A DNA stretch of 64,000 nucleotides. Origin: Proteles cristata cristata. Its lineage: Eukaryota > Chordata > Mammalia > Carnivora > Hyaenidae. Shown piece after piece: positions 35,951 through 47,945 of this stretch. The position numbers were made by a program, and so were the translations under genes. The stretch lies in the NCBI GenBank assembly GCA_017311185.1, contig JAESUZ010004792.1:1860001-1924000 (forward strand), given 5' to 3'. How positions within the stretch are numbered: the stretch's first letter is position 1; every line of letters starts with the position of its first letter. The notes beneath the pieces were generated by a model. The model was not told the origin of the DNA. It saw only the letters and a program-made list of their open reading frames with translations, and did not search any database.

Positions 35951-37043
35951 ACCCAAAATGGGAAGTACTTTTGTCATCTAATTCCCTCCTGCTACAATGC
36001 CACATCAGAGATTCCCTCACGGTCACTGCCACAGTATCTCTGCAGATGGGCCTATGACTCTGTCCCCCACAGCCAGCTCACCTCAAATGCCATGAAACTA
36101 ATCCCGCGTCAAAGTCCTGGTACCCAAAAAGGGTTTAGTCAAAGGGTATGTCGTCAGTAAACCTAAATGGGACTCTGTGTGCCAGAGACAAAGGTTTCTG
36201 GAGAACAGCAGGGTGGATTACAGACAGGAAGCATGTGTGGTTTCGTACTGCCTTGGAGTCCTGTGCTTTATTTAACTTAAATCTGGGGGAAAATGCACAC
36301 ACCATTTTAAAGCAGGTTTGAATTGAACTTGAATTTGCAAATTTATCCTATCTGATACCATGTTATTTTTTAAAACTGATCGATAAGGGATGGACTCTCT
36401 TTTGAGAAGGAAACCCTCTCATGAATCAGAGTTTGTTCAAGGTTTAGATGTGAAGTGGAGTTTGGGGCGGGGGGCAGAGGCAAATGTTTTATTTTTGGCT
36501 GAAAAGTTGTGGAGCAGAAAGCCAGCTTTGCTCATGCAAACAGAAGTGGAGAACACTGCAACACTTAATTGGAAAAGCTGAGAAAATAGCTTGATACCTC
36601 AATTCTGGTAAACTGGAAGCCTAGAGTTAAAGGCCTTGTCAGAACACCAGAGAAAAGTGTTTATGAAGGCTGTCTGGGTGTCAAATTACTCAAATATGAG
36701 TTCTAGATATGTTCCCAGAGGCTGCTAACTCTAAGGAGGGACTGCATGTGATTGTTCACTTTTCTCTAATAAGGAAACTAAATTCTAATTTTAATAGTTC
36801 ATAAGATGAGTATCTTACTGAATGTAGAATTTTACATTTTGTTTCATTTTATAATACCTAATTTTTTAAAAAAAAGTTTTATGTAGGGAAGATGTTATTC
36901 CATTTTACTAATATTTATCATAGAAAGGGTGTGTGTCACATCTTGATGCTCTATTTTTCACACCCTGAAAGGTGGCATTAGAGACCAGATCCAAAAATTT
37001 GCTCCCTATTGTCTCATGAGGAGATCCAGGGCGCTTTGGGTCC
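35951..37043. other. no gene recognised
   Basis: Unique sequence between the two copies of the 115-bp segment. There is a short open frame at 36390-36581 without recognisable content, and an AT-rich patch at 36780-36900. Confidence 0.4.
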
Positions 37044-37209
37044 TTTGCCAACCCCAGCGCTTGAGTGGGTTGTCCCTATGATCTCATTCAGCAATTTTCA
37101 TTCAGTGCTATGAAGTAAAATCATTTATGAACATTCTTGTTAACTGTAGATACTGGTTCTCAGCTCTAGACTATTGAATCAGCACTTTGTCAACCCCAGC
37201 GCTTGAGTG
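37044..37209 (+). repeat. 115-bp templated insertion flanked by 24-bp direct repeats
   Basis: 37070-37184 is a copy of 35778-35892 in the same orientation (5 mismatches, no gaps). It is bracketed by a 24-bp direct repeat, 37044-37067 and 37186-37209 (one mismatch, core CAACCCCAGCGCTTGAGTG). There is no poly-A tail at either edge. It looks like an insertion with target duplication copied from nearby DNA, not an ordinary retroposon. Confidence 0.9.
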
Positions 37210-37779
37210 AATCTCTAAGTTCCAGCATCATAGTGTGGAGCTGTGTGGAGTTCTCTTGTCAGCCCTGGGGATTGCTGGTCCCTGCAACATGAGGACATTA
37301 AATTCTCTAGGGTATGTGGAAAGACACACACAAATGTAGACTTACTCAGTGGTGCTGGGAACCTCTTACATGATAGATTTGAGCCAGGGAGGGCTCCTAG
37401 TCTGTCTCAGAGAAACAGAATGTTGTTTGAGAAGAGGATAGTGATGACACGACTTTAAATCCTGGAGATCAAGGGCATCTATAGAAAGAAGGATGTTGGG
37501 AATGGAAGTCCTGATGAGACCTGCCAGGGCTGGTTTCAACTGAAGAGAAGAAAAGTGGCAGCTATGGGCAATCTCTCTTCTCCTGCAGGCCTATGTCCTC
37601 ACTCAGGTAGGTGGCCAGAACAGACTCTCATTAGGGAGGTGGGAATCAGGGGATGCTGACCAGGAGGTTTGTCCAGGTCTAAAGAAACCTTCCAGCTGTC
37701 CCTGCAGGAGGTGGGGAGGAGGGGCAGACTAAAGCTTGGGGCAGAAAATGGGGTCAGGTTCTCCTTTCAGAGATCAAGA

Positions 37780-37870
37780 AACCAAGATCCAGAGAGACTG
37801 GGTTTTCTCAGGTCACAGATGGGCCCTGGAACCCAGGCTACTGATCTTTCCCACAACTCTGTCCACCATG
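37780..37870 (-). repeat. MIR fragment, minus orientation
   Basis: AGAAACCAAGATCCAGAGAGA, TCAGGTCACAGATGGGCCC and GGAACCCAGGCTACTGATC follow the reverse MIR order (GAGGAAACTGAGGC..., GGTCACACAGC, GAACCCAGGC-CTG). Confidence 0.65.
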
Positions 37871-38149
37871 TCATGGGCAGCTCAAAGGCCGTGGCCTTCC
37901 TCCCTTCAGGACAAGCACTTACCTCTCCCTTTGCCCAGCCTGGGGGCTTAGACCCACTGCTGTCTAAGTGGGTGAGGACATCCTGGGAGCCCTTTATCTC
38001 CCTCCCTGATATGGGTGCTCCCTTCCCCCACTTGCACCTGCCCAGCCTCTGAAAATACAGAGCAGAGGCCAAAAGGCCACATGGAGTGAAAAGATGGGGA
38101 CTAGTGCCTACTATACATGATCATTTTTATTACAGAGACACAAGAACAC

Positions 38150-38345
38150 TGGACTGGGAACCAGAATTCTTAGTCTGAGTGACAGCTCTGCCCTTTACCA
38201 ACCTCTCTGGGATCAGTGTGCTCATATGAAAAATGAGTATCCTGACAATCCCTACTGCACTGCTCATTCATTCATTTAGTTATTCAACACATTTATTAGC
38301 ACCTTCTGTATTCTAGATGCCAAGGATACTACTTTAAATGAAAAA
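38150..38345. repeat. MIR (+) followed by L2 3' end (-)
   Basis: 38150-38262 (GGACTGGGAACCAGAATTCT, AGTGACAGCTCTGCCCTTTA, ATGAAAAATGAGTATCCTGA) is MIR in plus orientation. 38263-38345 (TTCATTCATTTAGTTATTCA, ACACATTTATTAGCACCTTC, AGATGCCAAGGATACTAC) is an L2 3' end in minus orientation. Confidence 0.65.
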
Positions 38346-38401
38346 TACTGAGATTCTCTCCCATGTTACATAACTTCCACCCATGATTCTGCCCATTTAC
38401 A

Positions 38402-38410
38402 CACTCTCTC

Positions 38411-38476
<66 letters not shown>

Positions 38477-38483
38477 ACACACC
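38402..38483. repeat. compound (TC)n(AC)n microsatellite
   Basis: (TC) units run from about 38402 to 38443 and switch directly to about 17 (AC) units, with one AT interruption at 38471. An imperfect TCATTCATTTACTC repeat follows to about 38575. It probably varies in length. Confidence 0.95.
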
Positions 38484-38579
38484 CTCACATGCTCACTCAT
38501 CCATTCATTTACTCGCATGCTCTCACTAACCCCCAGGCAGACATGCACTAATTCATTCATTTACTCACACTCACTCACC

Positions 38580-39789
38580 ACTCCATCCCTGTGTTCATAG
38601 CCAGAGGGCAACCTTGGGCAGAGAGTAGAACAGAGACTAACTGTTAGGTGTTTCCCCACCTTCCCAACTTGCACAACATGCATGAAGACCTCAGGGATAC
38701 TCTCAGATTGTCGTTTAGTGAGGTGAACCCAGGGCCCAAGTGCACACTTCATTCTCACAGGTAAGCTATGTAATGGTCTGCTAAAGGCTGGGGAGAACAT
38801 GGAGAAAACTTGGTAGAGGGGCTTTCATTGGCATAATTGGGTTGTACTTTTTCTGGGATTTGCTTCAGGTTTGAGTCATAGATTCATTCAAACAGGTACA
38901 ACAGTCTCCAGACTGTGATTTTGTTGAAAGGTAGAAAGACTTAATTTGTATTTCTTGACTGATTTGTCCCCTGATGGCAAGGATTGAGAAAAGACCCTGA
39001 AATAAATGAGGAAGGTTACAGGTGGCAGAGGCAGCAGGGTGTTCACAGAAGCCCACCCAGAGGAGGTGAGTGGTATCTGCCTGAGGTGAGGCGGGAGTGC
39101 TTTAGTTCAGCCTGGCCATGGCTATGCTTCTGGGAAATGGAGCTCTTTGAGGTCCAGGGCACTTCTCCCCTGTAAAGACCATGTGTTTAGACATGGGTGT
39201 CTGAGTTATAATGAGGGCCACAGTCCAGTACTTGCTGCTCAGAGATGAGTGGAAGAAGGCCAAGGAGCACTCAGCTTCCTTCCCCTATCTGGGATGCTTC
39301 AACACATCCATTACTCTGAGGAAGAGAGAAGCAATGAATGCCCCTTGACAAGGGGCTGCCCTGCTGCTCAAGTAGGAAAGGAGCTGAGGAACCAGGAAAA
39401 TTGTGACTTGGTAACACTGGACTCCAGAGTGTGGGTTAGTCTGCTGAAGAGGGGAGATGTCAAGCTGGGAAAGGAGAGGCTGATAATTGGAAAAGTGAAA
39501 TGCCTCCACATCTGTATTGTCCAAGAACTATGGATGGTAGTTGTACAGTGCCAAACCCCAGTTATGTTCAGTATTGTTGGGGTCATGTGTCAATGCCCCC
39601 ATGTGAGAGAGGGGAGGGCATGGCAGGCTATCCTTCTCTCCACTTTGGCTCTTATGGGAGATCACCTTTTTAGTACTGTAGAAAACCCAGAAAAAATTTC
39701 TCTTCCACATCATTATAACTGCCTCTACCTCCCTCTCCTCTCTCCAAAGCCCAGGGAGAGGCCACAGTAAAGAGTAAGAAACAAATATT
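38580..39789. other. no gene recognised
   Basis: A plus-strand frame of 173 codons (39249-39770) overlaps minus-strand frames of similar size (39285-39965). None shows a domain, signal or biased composition. I treat them as chance. Confidence 0.4.
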
Positions 39790-39985
39790 GTTGGGTGCCT
39801 ACTATCTATCAGGTACCATACACACAGGTCACCTTCTCTACCCTTCGCCAAAATTCTACTAACCCATCCTGCAGAATACTGAGGCCTGGTGCATTGCCCA
39901 TGATCACAGAGCCAGTAAATAGCAGCAATGGGGTCCAATCTATCTAGGGCTTCTGATCTTCGCACTTCTATGTAACCTAAGAAGA
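39790..39985 (-). repeat. diverged MIR, minus orientation
   Basis: GGGTGCCTACTATCTATCAG GTACCATACAC, GCCCATGATCACAGAGCCAG TAAATAGCAGC and CAATCTATCTAGGGCTTCTG follow the reverse MIR order. It is very degraded in the middle. Confidence 0.6.
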
Positions 39986-39988
39986 CCA

Positions 39989-40355
39989 GTGCTATGGACT
40001 GAATTGTGTTCCCCCAAATTCATATGTTGAAGCCTAAACCCAATGTGACCATCTGGATATAGGGTCTATGAACAAAAGTGAATTAAGTTAAATGAGGTCT
40101 TAAGAGTTTGGCTCTAATCTGATAGGACTGAGTCCTTATAAGAAGAGGAAGAGACACCTTCCTGTGTCTTCCTGTCTCTGTATCTCTCTCTGTCTCTCCC
40201 ATGTGAAGACACAGCTAGAAGACACCATCTGCAAGTCAGGAAGAGAGCCCTCACAATAAACCAAACATGCTGACACCTTGACCTTGAACTTCCAGCCTCT
40301 AGAACTATTAGAAAATAAATTCTGCCTCCCAGCCTGTGGTATTTTGTATAAAAAC
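39989..40355 (+). mobile_element. MaLR-type LTR (ERVL-MaLR), solitary
   Basis: It starts CTATGGACTGAATTGTGTTCCCCC AAATTCATATGTTGAAGCC-like and has the middle block TCCTTATAAGAAGAGGAAGAG and ATGTGAAGACACAGCTAGAAG. A CTTCCAGCCTCTAGAACTAT and AATAAATTCTGCC end carries a polyadenylation-type signal. These blocks mark an MLT1/MST-like LTR. Internal retroviral sequence is not present, so it is a non-coding solo LTR. The subfamily is not resolved. Confidence 0.75.
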
Positions 40356-41582
40356 CTCAGCCAATATTGACAAGAAGGAAGTAGAGAGAGAAGGGGAATG
40401 TCCTTCTGGCATCACTGTGACTCTGTGTGCCACTGTGAGGTTGTGCAGCTATGGTTTTCCTTGTAGGTCCCTGCCTCCATGTCTTGGTATCTCTGCAAGT
40501 CTGTTCTCTGTGGGACCTCATGGTCTCTATTATGACTCTGTATGTAGCTGGGTAGGGGTGCTCTGGCAAAACAGAAGCTTTTATCTATGATACAGGTTCA
40601 AAGGTTCAGATTGGCTACCAGGGCTTGGTGGGCCTCTGACATGTGGTGTCCATGGGACCTTCAAGCATGGGAAGCTGATGGTCGAGGGGCTGGCCTTCCT
40701 GCCCAGGCTGAGCCCACCTCTGCAAATGTGTCCGAGCCCAGCTAATAAGAGGATTCTGACCCAGGCTGTAGGAGTATGCCTCCTTCACTTCAGTTCCTTC
40801 TGTACAGAAATAAGAGTCCAGTCAAGACTCTACAAGTGAGACGTCTTAGGCAGAGTGGGGGCAGTCATAGATGTGTTGTGCCTGCCTTCCTGTCTCTTGC
40901 CCCTGTGGAAACAGCTTCACTTGGTCCCTGGGTTTATGGACCTCAGAAAGAACTGCTGGCATGCCCTCCACATATCTCCAGCATGTAGACTTGTCTTTAG
41001 GAATCTAAGCTGTTTCTGGGAGGGCCACCAGTGTGCTGTTTTCTGCTCAGACACTGCTGCAATGCTCTACACTGTTTTCCAGAGCACTTGGGTGCTGTGC
41101 TCACCACCTGGAGCCTGCAGCCCCTGGGGAGGCATTACTGATAATCCTTGCATGTGAGTAAGATGCAGTTGTGCATTACATCAGTCTCCAGACCCAAGCC
41201 CACTGGCTCAACCCTGAGGATCCCAAAATCCAGACTAAAGGGGCCTCTGAGGGGGCTCTCAGGGTAAGATCTTCTTGAGAAGGTAATGTAATGTAGTAAT
41301 AGTAAGGAAAAATCCATGTATCTCAGATATGTCCTCCATGTCCAAATCTTGCTTCTATGTGCTTCCTTAGGTAGTGACCCAGGAGTCTGACACAGAGATG
41401 GCTTTAAACTCCCATGGTAGAAATGTGCCCCTTTTCCCATGACCTGAGAACAGAGGCCTCTATGGATCTCCTGCAACTCAATTTAGACAGTCCTTCATAT
41501 CTTTTGCTCTACATGTCATTCAGTTTTGTTTCATTTCAGAGTCACACATGCCCACATAAGTATCACATCTCCCCTTGAGAGG
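40356..41582. other. no gene recognised
   Basis: Unique-looking sequence. Open frames of 70-113 codons on both strands (for example 40855-41157 plus and 41135-41476 minus) have no recognisable content. Confidence 0.4.
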
Positions 41583-41855
41583 ATGATAATAATAATAACA
41601 ACCACTTTTGAGTGCCCAATTTGTGCCAGACACTATCTGAGATGCTTTGCATATATTACTTCATTTTGTACCACAATGTTTTTTAAATAGGAGCCATTAC
41701 CTTTATTTGATAATGGAGGAATCCAAGATATAGTGACCTTAGATGACTTACCTCGGAGTAGGCATCTAGGAGGTAACCAAGGCAAAATTTGAACCCAGGA
41801 CTGATGGACCCTAAATGCCATACTCTTAACCACCACAGTATGCTGCCTTTTTCTG
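41583..41855 (-). repeat. nearly full-length MIR, minus orientation
   Basis: ATGATAATAATAATAACAAC, GAGTGCCCAATTTGTGCCAG ACACTATCTGAGATGCTTTG, TTGAACCCAGGACTGATGGA and CTCTTAACCACCACAGTATG CTGCC span almost the whole MIR in reverse. This is one of the best-preserved MIRs in the window. Confidence 0.9.
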
Positions 41856-42013
41856 CTTTTCTATTTCTATACCTTGCCCACTTCTAGCCAGAGTCAGAGC
41901 AATGATGATCATGACTCTATGTAACATCCTTATCTGCCCTTGAGACACAGAGATTTTTGCTGCAGTGCATGGTAACTGCCTCAGTTTGAGGATGGTCTAG
42001 GATTGGCAGTATT

Positions 42014-42220
42014 TTTTTTTTTTTTTTTTAGGAGAGAGAGAGAGAGACAGCGTGAGCAGGGGAGGGTCAGAGAGAGAGGGAGTCACAGGCTGAAACAGGC
42101 TCCAGGCTCTGAGCTGGCAGTCAGCATAGAGCTCGACGCGGGGCTCGAACCCATGAACTGCGAGATCATGACCCAAGCAAAAGTCGGACGCTTAACCGAC
42201 TTAAGCCACCCAGGCGCCCC
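42014..42220 (-). mobile_element. CAN SINE (young type), minus strand, 16-bp TSD
   Basis: T18 run, then AGGAGAGAGAGAGAGACAGC, ending GCCACCCAGGCGCCCC. The duplication TAG(G/A)ATTGGCAGTATT lies at 41998-42013 and 42221-42236. It carries young markers (GGCAGTCAGCATAGAGC, AAGCAAAAGTCGG). A one-base T insertion is seen in CGACTTAAGCC. Confidence 0.98.
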
Positions 42221-42236
42221 TAGAATTGGCAGTATT

Positions 42237-45200
42237 GTAGAGCAAATGTTTCATTGGTTACCAGGCCAGAGACTCTGTTCATCCTTGACACACTCAGATG
42301 GGTATCTACAGAGTAACCCCACCTCCAACCTATCCTGGAGATGGGGCCTAAAACCCTCATGTTCTCACCCCCATTAACTCCGCCGGTGGTGACTAGAGGA
42401 ATGACGCAAAATGAGTCTGGCGAGGGCTGCTTGGGGACCTCATTAGCTGGTGCTCTAGAACTGCTGAACTCTGTGAACAGCAGGTGCTCATAACTAGTTG
42501 TGAGAAGGAACACAATCACTTTGGCAAAAGTGGGAGAAACATCAATCTTTCATTTGTCCAGACAGACCTGCATCCTTCCAAAATACCCAAAGAGAAGTGG
42601 GCCAGCAGTGATCATCATTTGCCTTTGGTGCTCATTCTCTGATAATAGGTAGCCATGACCACACTTTGCAAAGCATCAATGGGGCCTGTAGGTTGCTGTT
42701 ATTTTAGTCTGAGGTCATGGAGAACCCGAGAAAGGCAATGGCCAGAAAAAGCCTCCCACCTTTCCCCCAGCCCCCCGGGACTGGTGCTTTGAAGACAGTG
42801 ATTCAAGAATAGAAAACAATTTTAAAGGAAAATATAGTATCAAGTTTTAAAAAATTAAAGTCATCTCCAAAATAGTAGTTTAACATTTGGGGCTTGCTTC
42901 AGATGAAGAGAGATTATCAACGCTGTGAGAAGGAACATCATGGAATACTGTAGTCACAGTGTACAGGCCACTCCCCTCACTTTATAGGCAAGCGTATGGA
43001 ACCCGTAGGAAAAGGGGACTTGCTTGAGGTCACACAACAAGTTGGTAAATCTGGTGACAGTCTTGAAATTGGGCCACCCAGCCTTCTCCTAACTGCTTGC
43101 TTGCGCTTTCCCACTTTTTCTCTTTATTTTACTTCTTCTTCTTAATAACCCCAAGGGCTGGGCTCTCAGCAGGTTTTCAGATTAAAAATATTCAACTGAT
43201 GGAGAGACAAAGAGTTAAAATTAGACACTGTCAAATTGGAGCCCTCATGACTCTTTTCAAACAGAAACTTTGGCGATAGTTTTTCAGTATGCCAGGGGTA
43301 CCTGGTGTGAGGAAATGGGCTACAACACCCAGGTAAGGCCAGATTCCCTATGACTGATGGACTGAAATTTCCAACACATTTCAGTCACTTCTACTCATGC
43401 AGTGTTATCAAAACTATTCCAGTTCTACCTGGACAACTCCAGCTCTTTCTCAGATACGTTGTGTGGCTGTCCCTGGGTATGCCCACACCTCACTCAGTTA
43501 GGCCCTGCCTGCCTGGGAACTCACCTTCCCACTTTGTCTTTGGCTCTGTGGATACCCTGGTACCACATGGGAGGGATGGAGAGAAGGGGTCTGTATGGTT
43601 TGTGGTCTTGGTGGGAGATCTTACTCAGGAGGATGATCACAAAGAGTCATGGAAATGAAGGACAGGCCAAGGACAATGGTGAAACAGCTTTTGATACCCT
43701 CTGCTTTTTTTGGTATACTTTTTCTTCTCATTAATGTAGAAAGTATTACAACATTACAAGCAAGAGGTGGCTTACTTTTAAAACAGGAAGAAGGGACAGT
43801 GAGGTTGTTTTCCTGTGCATCAGGGTGAGAAGCTGCATGTGGTTGTGGCCTGAAGCAAAGCAGATGGGAGGAAAGCAGTAAAAGGAGGGTTCAGGCCCAG
43901 CCAGAAGGCCCAGAGGAGTGCGGCAGGGCAGGAAGGATGCCTGCAGACCCCCGGTGCTCCCATGACCTCTCTGATGATGGTCTTTAATCTCACCCTGCCC
44001 ACCCAAGGAATCTGTTAGACAAGTAAACAGTTGGTGTGGCTACAAGGAATGAGCCACAGAGTTGCTCTGCGGAAACCTGATGTGATAAAGTGCTCAGTGC
44101 TGAGGTCCCACTTATCCAGGTCTGCCTTCTCTCCTGACTTCACCTTTATTCTTCTATAAAAAGAGCATTATAATATCCACCATTTCTTCAAGTATCCAGA
44201 GTAACCTACAGACTACAAAATACCACATTCATTACCATCACTGGCTACTTCCCCACTGTGAAGAAAAGAAGAGAAAGTGGAGAAAAAGATGTCTGAAACA
44301 CACTTGCCAGAGACAGATAAGGATTTTTTTCTTGTGTGTTTTTTGCTTTATCTTGGAAACTCTATTATGTTTGGGAGAGAGGGTTTCCAGAGATGGCTTG
44401 GGTTTGATTTTGTTTTGCATGTTTATAGGTGGCTAGGAATCCAATTCAGTCCTTGCTTATAAAACAATCTACACACCTCATAATTGTATTGACATGAACT
44501 AAGTCACTTATTCTGTGGAGTATAGGAGAGCGTTGGCCCAAGATGAAGATTGAGAAGCTTGAAGCTGGGGCCTGGGAGAAGATACATGCTGTCTCTGGGG
44601 TCTGGAGAAGTCCTGGGCAGCATGGAAAGTGGTGGGCAGTGAACCATCTGGGGTCAAGACCTGATTTGTTGCCTCTGTCCTGAGGCTGGGCATGCAATCA
44701 TGACACTTGGTTGCGTATGACTTGTCATCTTCTTCCCCCACTGGGAAACCTAAGGCAGGGTCTAGGACAGGGCAGGGAGAAGAATGGAGCTTGAGAGCAT
44801 AAGTAATGTAACAATAACAATAACAGCAGCAATAACAGTCCCTAAACATTTTTTGAGTTTTTGTAAGAATGTGCAGATTATCCCCATTTACTTGCTTATA
44901 ATCTATTGAAGTAGACCCTGGATTCTCTGTGTGAACATATGGCTGTGGAATATACCTTGTAAGACATAGGCCCACTGGCTACTTGGTCACTTTCAGCCCT
45001 CATCACCTCACATGCCACACACACCCCCAGCCTATGCGCCCCAACTAGTAATATTGGTCTGGAGAAAAGAAAACATAGTTAATCATCCTGATGTAGACTA
45101 GTACAGAACTGGGTTTAGAGAAGTGCTCTGTATCCCATGTAATGTAGACTCTTCCTATCTAGCTTCCAGGTTAGATTACTGGATGAATAAATGAGTCTAG

Positions 45201-45304
45201 GGAAGGGGTGCTGTTGTAGGTAGGAGACCAGAAGGCTAGGCTTGGATTCTGCTACAGACTTGCTCCATGGCCTTAAATACATCCTGTACTTCTCATTTTT
45301 CTTT
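42237..45304. other. no gene recognised; MIR traces
   Basis: Unique sequence with a MIR fragment at 42950-43090 and a possible reverse MIR trace at 44795-44900 (AACAATAACAATAACAGCAG, GATTATCCCCATTTAC). Frames of 100-155 codons (for example 43402-43734 plus and 44508-44975 minus) lack recognisable motifs. Confidence 0.4.
42950..43092 (-). repeat. MIR fragment, minus orientation
   Basis: CCCTCACTTTATAGGCAAGC, GGGGACTTGCTTGAGGTCAC ACAACAAGTTGG and CTTGAAATTGGGCCACCC follow the reverse MIR order. Confidence 0.65.
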
Positions 45305-45320
45305 CTTTCTTTTTTATTTC

Positions 45321-45358
<38 letters not shown>

Positions 45359-45526
45359 CTTGAGCAGGGGAGGGTCAGAGAGAGGGAGTCACAGACTGAA
45401 ACAGGCTCCAGGCTCTGAGCTGGCAGCGTCGCACAGAGCCCGACCGACGCCCGAACCCACAAACCGGGAGATCAAGGACCCAACGAAAGTCGGACGCTTA
45501 ACTGACTAGTTTCACCCAGGCGCCCC
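45305..45526 (-). mobile_element. CAN SINE, minus strand, rearranged body
   Basis: TTTTATTTCTAAGAGAGAGAG and a 35-bp GA run are on the left, and TTTCACCCAGGCGCCCC on the right. The B-box side reads GGCAGCGTCGCACAGAGCCC GACCGACGCCCGAACCC, lacking the usual GACGCGGGGCTCGAACC. The A-box side has GACTAGTTTCACCC instead of GACTAAGCCACCC. No clear TSD. Confidence 0.93.
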
Positions 45527-47339
45527 TGTTTCTATTTTCAAATGGAAAAATCATCTTTCTGTCCTGGAGGCCCGGCTAGAGAAAGACCATGCCGAAGGAG
45601 AAAGGAAAGTGAAAGGAAGATTTTTTAGCCCAACATTGGTAACCAGGACCTTAGCTGGGAGGGGAGGAAAGGGGTTCTTGAGCAAATATCTGCACCTCCA
45701 ATTCCAAAGTTTTGAAACTTTTTGTCTTTGCAAATGAATACTCCAGCTCAGCTATATATGTCCTTCTCTGGTCTGGCTGAGCCGCTGAATCATCTACCTG
45801 CCTTGAGAACAGGCCTACGCCATTGTCTCTACCTCCCGATCCCAACTCCATCATTCTTCCTCAGCCTCACTTCTCCCATCTGCCACTCAGAAGCTCAGCT
45901 AAAATGGGCAGTTGTCCATGAAGCATGATTACACACACTGAAATGGGATGTTGCTCTGACAGCGGTTTAGAGCAGAGACTGAGAAATCCACTGTGCTCTC
46001 CACTTACTTTCTTCCCTATGTTCATGGAGAAAGGAAAGGTGAAAGTGAACAAGAAGTCCAAGCTTGCTGATATTCACCCAGCATGGGCTTGATGAAAGCC
46101 TAATGAGCAGTCAAGGAACATTCAAGAAGAAACTGTGAACACTCTCCCAGGTGAATGAGGGAGACACCATCAACTCAGCAGCATTGGCGTGGAACCCATG
46201 ACAGAGCTGCAGGAGAGTAAGCTCTGGACTTGGAGTATAGGGGGTAAAGTTTACAGGCACACACTTCCCAATTGTTCCCTCAAAGTTTATTTCATGTGCT
46301 CTTTAGTTTGGTATTTTTCAGCAGTGGGAAATGGGGGTTACGTGCTAGGGTAACTCAAAACCTGAAGCCCTTTAATCCCTGCCTGTATTTTCCTAAGAAT
46401 GTTTAATTCCAGATGGCTTCATATATGAGTAAAAAGCAATCAGCTGGACAAAGCAAAGCTAGAGAGTCTCATCCCCAAGAGAGGTTTTGGTAATGTTCAA
46501 TTTTGGGGTTCTTTCCATACCATGTCCTCCCCCTGGGCTTATGTGGCAGTAGAGGTGACTGTCTTTGAGCTAGATTATATGCTTCCTATTTAAGATTTAT
46601 CTCAGCATGCTGTGCAGAGCTCTGTGTCCTGGACTGGCACTTCTTCTCTGAGGTTCTTGGGTTCTTTTTTCTGTGAGATGCTTAGGCCTATCCCCCAGCT
46701 TCTCACTCCTTCAGGAGAGCTCACAGCTCTTCAGCTGTCATGAGGAGGAATACATGCAAAGATTCAGAGAAGTTTATTACAACTGTAGAGTTGAATTAAT
46801 CTCCTTATGGGGTGAGAGGTTACTACAGGTAATTTGAACTCTGTCACTCAAAATCTCCCTAGAGAATTCACTGAGACAACAGCCACCTCAGGAGGACTAT
46901 ATGGCATCATGAGAAGAGCCTGATGGGGAAGCTCTCTTTGCCCTGACCTCTGTGTACCAGAAAGGTTGAGGTTCAGTCTGGCTGGGAGACCTGATCCACT
47001 TTTAAGATCCATTTTTGGAAAATTTCTTTAATGGAGAGAATCTTCACTAAGCTAAAGTATGAAGTATGAACATTCTTGGATCAGAAATACAATGAATGAT
47101 CTAGGATGAGGGTGAGCACTGAGCCTCAGGAGAGTGGAGGGGGCAGAGGAAGGTGAGCTGACACACTAGTGGCATGCTCTACCTGCTTGCTAAGAACCAG
47201 CACTGGGAAATATCCACTGTTTGGGCTCTTTTTTCTTCCACCAGACCATCAGCTAAGTGGCTAGATATATGCTTAGGATAAGTTTTAGTGCCATGAGGGA
47301 TTCTGTTGGTCCCAATTTTCTCAATGGACCTTCCAGACT
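45527..47339. other. no gene recognised
   Basis: Unique-looking sequence. I see no lineage-specific repeat, RNA gene or credible coding frame. Confidence 0.4.
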
Positions 47340-47553
47340 AGTGCTGTCCACCAGAGCTTCTTGTGATAATGAAGATACCCAACATCTGTATTGTCTAATA
47401 CAGTATCTACTAGCCACATAAGTATTAGGCACTCAAAAAGGGGCTAAGGTGACTGGAAAACACAATGCTAAATTTTATTTAGTTTAATTAATTTTAATTT
47501 AAATAGCAATGTGTGCCTAGTGGCTACCATACTGGGGAACAAAGCTCTAGACT
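47340..47553. mobile_element. nonautonomous hAT-type DNA element (Charlie-like relic)
   Basis: Left end AGTGCTGTCCACCAGAGCTT. The interior has TATTGTCTAATACAGTATCT ACTAGCCACATAAG and AATTTTATTTAGTTTAATTA ATTTTAATTTAAATAGC. Right end GTGGCTACCATACTGGGGAA CAAAGCTCTAGA. The layout (GCTGTCCA end, GTAGCCACTAGCCACAT motif, AT-rich centre, mirrored GGCTAGTGGCTAC end) matches a common mammalian hAT-Charlie MITE. The exact subfamily is not known to me. Confidence 0.65.
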
Positions 47554-47849
47554 TTTTCTTTTTTCTGTTTTTTTAAAATATAGTTTAATGTCAAGTTGGT
47601 TTCCATATAACACCCAGTGATCATCCCAACAAGTGCCCTCCTCCATACCCATCACCCATTTTGTCCTCTCCTCCACCACCCATCAACCCTCAGTTTGTTT
47701 TCAGTATTTATGAGCCTCTTGTGGTTTGCCTACCTCCATCTTGTTAAATGTTTTTCCCCTTTCCTTTCCCTATGGTCCTGTTAAGTTTCTTCTGTTCCAT
47801 CTATGGGTGAAAACATAAGGTATCTGTCTTTCTCTGCCTGAATTCTTTC

Positions 47850-47875
47850 TTTTTTTTTATGTTTTTATTTATTTC

Positions 47876-47945
<70 letters not shown>

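Noticed and set aside
39249..39770. 173-codon plus-strand frame
   Set aside because: No recognisable motif, overlapped by equally long minus-strand frames, no splice or promoter context.
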